Part shown: positions 60,872-64,000 of the stretch, piece by piece
Layout of the letters: each line of letters opens with the position of its first letter
Numbering within the stretch: the first letter of the stretch is position 1
Assembly: GCF_007489285.1 (NCBI RefSeq)
Contig: NZ_VLIY01000002.1
Location: 186,001 to 250,000 of the forward strand
Direction of reading: 5' to 3'
DNA from: Skermania sp. ID1734
GTDB taxonomy: Bacteria > Actinomycetota > Actinomycetes > Mycobacteriales > Mycobacteriaceae
DNA length: 64,000 nt
Notes under the pieces: generated by a model
What the model saw: only the letters and a program-made list of their open reading frames with translations
Told to the model about the DNA's origin: nothing
Database searches by the model: none
Made by a program: the position numbers and the translations under genes

Positions 60872-61052
60872 GATTGTCTTCCTTTGCTCGTGAAAAACGG
60901 CGCACTTCAAGACACGCCACGAGCAGTTTGGCTGTGACGCGGCGTTCAACACAAGGCGATCTGTTACCGATCCGGTACCCACTCGGTAACGGAATTGTCG
61001 CGACGTACGCACGATTTGATGGCGAATTACCGTGTGACCAGCGGGTTTTCGA

Positions 61053-62333
61053 TTACGCTCGGCGAGCGTCGGCGCGTTGCGGTATGTCGCTTTCGGCGCT
61101 GCCGAATCGAATAGCCTTGGCCTCCTTGCCGACCGCCGTGAGCAGTGCCACCGCTAGCAGCACGGGGACAACTGTCACGGCGAGGGCAAACGGATAGCCG
61201 TGGTGGGCGGCAACGCGCTCCTGGATGGGCAAATTCAAGGATGCGAGCAGGTTTCCCAGTTGATACGTCACACCCGGGTAAAAGCCTCGAATCGCATCGG
61301 GCGACAACTCGGTGAGGTGGGCGGGGATAACACCCCAGGCACCCTGCACTGCCACCTGCATGAGGAACGAGCCTAGGCACAGCATCGCCGCCGACTGCGA
61401 GTAGGCGAACAACGGCACGATGGGCAATCCGAGTAGCGCGCAGAAGATAATTGTGTAGCGGCGACCGTAACGTTGTGAGGCAGCACCGAATACCAGGCCG
61501 CCGATGATTGCGCCGATGTTGTAGGCGACGGCAATCCATTTCGCGGTCGTCGATGACAATCCCGCTCCGCCATGCCCGGTTGTCGAGAGGAATGTCGGGT
61601 AGACATCCTGAGTCCCGTGACTCATCCAATTGAATGCCGTCATGAGAATGACCAGATAGATGAACCGTCGAACGATCAGGGGGTTCACGATGATGTCGCG
61701 AAACGAGGTCTGGGTGAGCGCAATTCGCTCACGGCTCTTTTCCCACACCTCGGATTCCTCAGTGCGGGCGCGGATTATGAAAATGATCAAGGCCGGAATT
61801 ATCGACAGCGCAAACATCCACCGCCACGACAGGCCGAGCCGGTCCATCACTATCAACGAGGCAATCGAGGCGAGCAGGTAACCAACCGAGTAGCCGGCTT
61901 GCAGCAGGCCGGAAAAGAAGCCGCGGCGTTCCGGTGGGATTTTTTCCATGGCCAGCGCAGCGCCGAGTCCCCACTCGCCGCCCATGCCGATTCCGTACAG
62001 CATCCGCAGAATCAGCAGCACGGTGAAGTTGGGCGCGAACGCGCAGAGGAAACCGACCACCGAATAGAAGGCCACGTCTGCCATCAGCGGAATTCGGCGA
62101 CCGATCCGGTCAGCCAGCAGCCCGAACAACAGGGCCCCGACCGGACGCATGATGAGGGTCGCCGTGGTGATGAAGGCGACTTCGGCCTTGTTCATGTGGA
62201 ACGTCGCGGCGATATCGGCGTAGACGAATACCACGAGAAAATAGTCGAACGCGTCCATGGTCCAGCCAAGTTGGGCTGCGATAAAGGAACTGCGCTGGTC
62301 AGCTGTGAGGCGTTGCCGTCCTGCGGTGGCCAT
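61053..62333 (-). CDS. MFS transporter (AAHS/sialate-lactate type)
   Basis: 426 aa with twelve predicted helices. The MFS loop [13 protein letters not shown] is between helices 2 and 3, [23 protein letters not shown] is the aromatic-acid/sialate symporter motif, and [13 protein letters not shown] is the second-half counterpart. It likely imports an organic or aromatic acid with protons. Start ATG 62333 is preferred; an in-frame TTG four codons earlier is possible. It could serve the neighbouring acyl-CoA operon, but it lies beyond other genes. Confidence 0.88.
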   Translation of the reverse strand: MATAGRQRLTADQRSSFIAAQLGWTMDAFDYFLVVFVYADIAATFHMNKAEVAFITTATLIMRPVGALLFGLLADRIGRRIPLMADVAFYSVVGFLCAFAPNFTVLLILRMLYGIGMGGEWGLGAALAMEKIPPERRGFFSGLLQAGYSVGYLLASIASLIVMDRLGLSWRWMFALSIIPALIIFIIRARTEESEVWEKSRERIALTQTSFRDIIVNPLIVRRFIYLVILMTAFNWMSHGTQDVYPTFLSTTGHGGAGLSSTTAKWIAVAYNIGAIIGGLVFGAASQRYGRRYTIIFCALLGLPIVPLFAYSQSAAMLCLGSFLMQVAVQGAWGVIPAHLTELSPDAIRGFYPGVTYQLGNLLASLNLPIQERVAAHHGYPFALAVTVVPVLLAVALLTAVGKEAKAIRFGSAESDIPQRADARRA

Positions 62334-62445
62334 TTCGGTAGCCAATCACACCGCCAATCCCCAGCGCGCGGTTACGAGCGGTGTTTCGCTTTTCGCGGTG
62401 CTGGGTAGACGGGAGCGACCACAGCGCAGAGACAGGAATTGGGCA

Positions 62446-62625
62446 ATGACGAGTGACGCGGTAACGGCGAGAACGCCCGACCCATCGATGGCCTCGCCGG
62501 TCGGGCAATTCCCTCAGGTGATCGGGCGGTCGCTCATCGCCGTCTGCCGGTCTGTCGCACCGGGAATGCTGGTGATCGTCGCTATTGCCCTCGGACTCCT
62601 GATCATGCTGATACCGACGAGGTAG
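62446..62625 (+). CDS. Small single-pass membrane protein
   Basis: 59 aa. A polar N-terminal half is followed by a strong hydrophobic helix GMLVIVAIALGLLIMLI and a basic end PTR. AGGA sits about 10 nt before ATG 62446. No family recognised. It is divergent from the MFS gene and upstream of the acyl-CoA synthetase gene on the same strand. Confidence 0.45.
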   Translation: MTSDAVTARTPDPSMASPVGQFPQVIGRSLIAVCRSVAPGMLVIVAIALGLLIMLIPTR

Positions 62626-62763
62626 CCAGTAGCGCGCTTGGAAGCCCGTTGTGACGGGCCACACCCTTGCGGGGTCGGTGTTGTTCTGGTGACCATCGTC
62701 TTCGGATCTGGTTCACATCACCATGGATAACAGAAACCGACAGAACCGTCCGAAAGGGTCCCC

Positions 62764-64000
62764 GTGGCCACCTTGAGCTCAAATCTTGTTGCCTCGAAAA
62801 GCGCTCATCCTGACCGCATCGCGCTGCGGTGCGACGATCTGACCTTTACCTACGCGCAATTCCACGCTGCCGCGGCACGCGTTGCCACCCTGCTGGAACG
62901 TGCCGGCGTCGAACCGGGCGACCGGGTGGGGATCATGCTGCCGAACACACCAGCCTTCGGGATCGTCTTCTACGGCATCATGCACCGCGGCGCGGTGGCG
63001 GTACCGATGAACCCGCTGCTCAAGGCACGGGAAGTGGAGTTCTATCTGTCCAACACCAGCGCCAAGGCGTTGTTCGCCACCTCTGCCTTCGCGGAGGAAG
63101 CCAACGAAGGCGCGGCGGCGGTTGGGGCGCACGCCTGGATCATCGATGACGCTGCGCTCGCGGAGCTTATTGCCGATCTGCCCGAACAAGGGGAACCGGT
63201 CGAGCGTGACGACAACGACACCGCCGTCATCCTGCACACCTCCGGCACCACCGGCAAGCCCAAGGGTGCCGAGCTCACCCACGGCGGCCTCGGCCGCAAC
63301 GCCGAAGTGACCGGGCGGACCCTGGTGCACCTCGGCCCCGACGACGTGGTGATGGGATGCCTGCCGCTGTTCCACGTCTTCGGTCTGACCTGCGGACTGA
63401 ACACCTCGGTGCTGGCCGGAGCCACGCTCACCCTGCTACCGAGATTCGAACCGGGCAAGGCGCTCGAGGTGATCGAACGGGACGGCGTCACCGTCTTCGA
63501 GGGCGTGCCCACCATGTATTCCGCACTGCTCAGCGTCGCCGGAACCGCCTCGCCGACCGCGACAAAGACTCTGCGTGTCTGCGTGTCCGGCGGCGCGGCG
63601 ATGCCGGTGCAGGTGATCGGCGACTTCGAAAAGGCCTTTGGCTGCGTGGTTTTGGAAGGATATGGACTGTCGGAGACGTCGCCCGTCGTGTCCTTCAACC
63701 ACCCGGACAAGCCCCGCAAGGCCGGATCGATCGGTACTCCGATCGAGGGCGTCGAAATGCGCGTGGTGGCCGCCGATGGCGCGGAAGTCCCCCAGGGCGA
63801 GGCCGGTGAAATCCAGGTTCGCGGGCACAACGTCATGAAGGGCTACTGGAATCTTCCCGACGCCACGCTGGCGACCATCGACTCCGACGGCTGGTTGGCT
63901 ACGGGCGACATCGGTCGCGCCGACGAGGACGGCTACTACTTCATCGTCGACCGAAAGAAGGACTTGATCATCCGCGGCGGATACAACGTGTATCCCCGCG
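62764..64000 (+). CDS. Long-chain-type acyl-CoA synthetase (FadD), N-terminal part
   Basis: At least 412 aa, cut by the window end. ILHTSGTTGKPKGAELTHGG, LPLFHVFGLTCG, LEGYGLSETSPVVSFN, GWLATGDIG and VDRKKDLIIRGGYNVYPR are all present up to the break, just before the C-terminal lid domain. GTG 62764 follows AAAGG. It activates a fatty or aryl acid to its CoA ester. Its place next to the SGNH hydrolase and MFS genes gives no specific substrate. Confidence 0.9.
   Translation, partial: MATLSSNLVASKSAHPDRIALRCDDLTFTYAQFHAAAARVATLLERAGVEPGDRVGIMLPNTPAFGIVFYGIMHRGAVAVPMNPLLKAREVEFYLSNTSAKALFATSAFAEEANEGAAAVGAHAWIIDDAALAELIADLPEQGEPVERDDNDTAVILHTSGTTGKPKGAELTHGGLGRNAEVTGRTLVHLGPDDVVMGCLPLFHVFGLTCGLNTSVLAGATLTLLPRFEPGKALEVIERDGVTVFEGVPTMYSALLSVAGTASPTATKTLRVCVSGGAAMPVQVIGDFEKAFGCVVLEGYGLSETSPVVSFNHPDKPRKAGSIGTPIEGVEMRVVAADGAEVPQGEAGEIQVRGHNVMKGYWNLPDATLATIDSDGWLATGDIGRADEDGYYFIVDRKKDLIIRGGYNVYPR

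Overview
The window is high-GC DNA with mostly G/C third codon positions, many GTG starts and frequent ATGA start/stop overlaps. It carries deazaflavin (F420)-type reductases, a DUF2510-like membrane protein, a fatty acyl-AMP ligase and a DrrAB/DUF4097/ribbon-helix-helix export operon. These point to a mycolic-acid actinomycete of the Nocardia/Mycobacterium/Rhodococcus group. A maleate isomerase has its two catalytic cysteines at 76 and 194, the positions I recall for the Nocardia farcinica enzyme. No rRNA, tRNA, CRISPR array, transposase or phage gene was recognised. All function calls come from reading the proteins; no database search was run.

Left catabolic region (about 1.8-19.2 kb). A flavin monooxygenase and a TetR precede a minus-strand run: aryl-AMP ligase, salicylyl-CoA-hydroxylase-like FAD monooxygenase, and HyuA/HyuB-type ATP-dependent hydrolase/carboxylase subunits. 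The HyuB carries an unusual C-terminal cysteine domain. The plus-strand partner operon encodes maleate isomerase, a VOC protein, an unknown 81-aa protein and an alpha/beta hydrolase. Facing it are a fumarylacetoacetase-family hydrolase, a metal cyclase-family hydrolase and a CocE/NonD hydrolase with a divergent TetR. The set fits degradation of an aromatic or cyclic acid through maleate to fumarate. The two half-operons diverge from a symmetric pair of promoters (11964-12060) whose -10 boxes lie inside matching operator-like sites.

Middle region (about 19-30.6 kb). This holds a potassium-channel gene broken by a 265-bp inverted near-identical copy of part of a MalT/LuxR-type regulator gene located 6 kb away. 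It also holds small conserved proteins, a YihY-type membrane protein, a phosphatidylserine decarboxylase, the intact regulator with an extra C-terminal PAS domain, and an erythromycin-esterase-family gene divergent from a MerR regulator that probably starts at CTG.

Lipid assembly line (30.9-43.4 kb). Fatty acyl-AMP ligase, free ACP and a KS-AT-ACP-aminoacyl (AONS/OAS) megasynthase form a tight operon. Together they reproduce the domain order of RedL of undecylprodigiosin biosynthesis, split into three proteins. No bipyrrole or prodiginine-condensing gene is visible, so the expected product is a new alkyl-ketopyrroline or amino-diketone lipid. A DrrA/DrrB ABC exporter operon lies just upstream on the same strand, and a FabH-type KAS III and an aldehyde dehydrogenase follow. 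This is the best candidate for an undescribed system.

Right region (43.5-64 kb). This holds a 30-aa protein with a perfect Shine-Dalgarno sequence, and an ABC-F resistance-type protein with an attenuator-like leader. It also has polyphosphate-type CYTH-CHAD, CsbD, VOC plus a SigG-like sigma factor, a secreted serine protease, an AraC regulator, an acidic stress-type protein and a catalase-related heme protein. A six-gene acyl-CoA operon (resembling cyclohexanecarboxylate degradation) has its TetR and matching operators. SGNH hydrolase, an MFS transporter, small secreted or membrane proteins and the start of an acyl-CoA synthetase complete the window.
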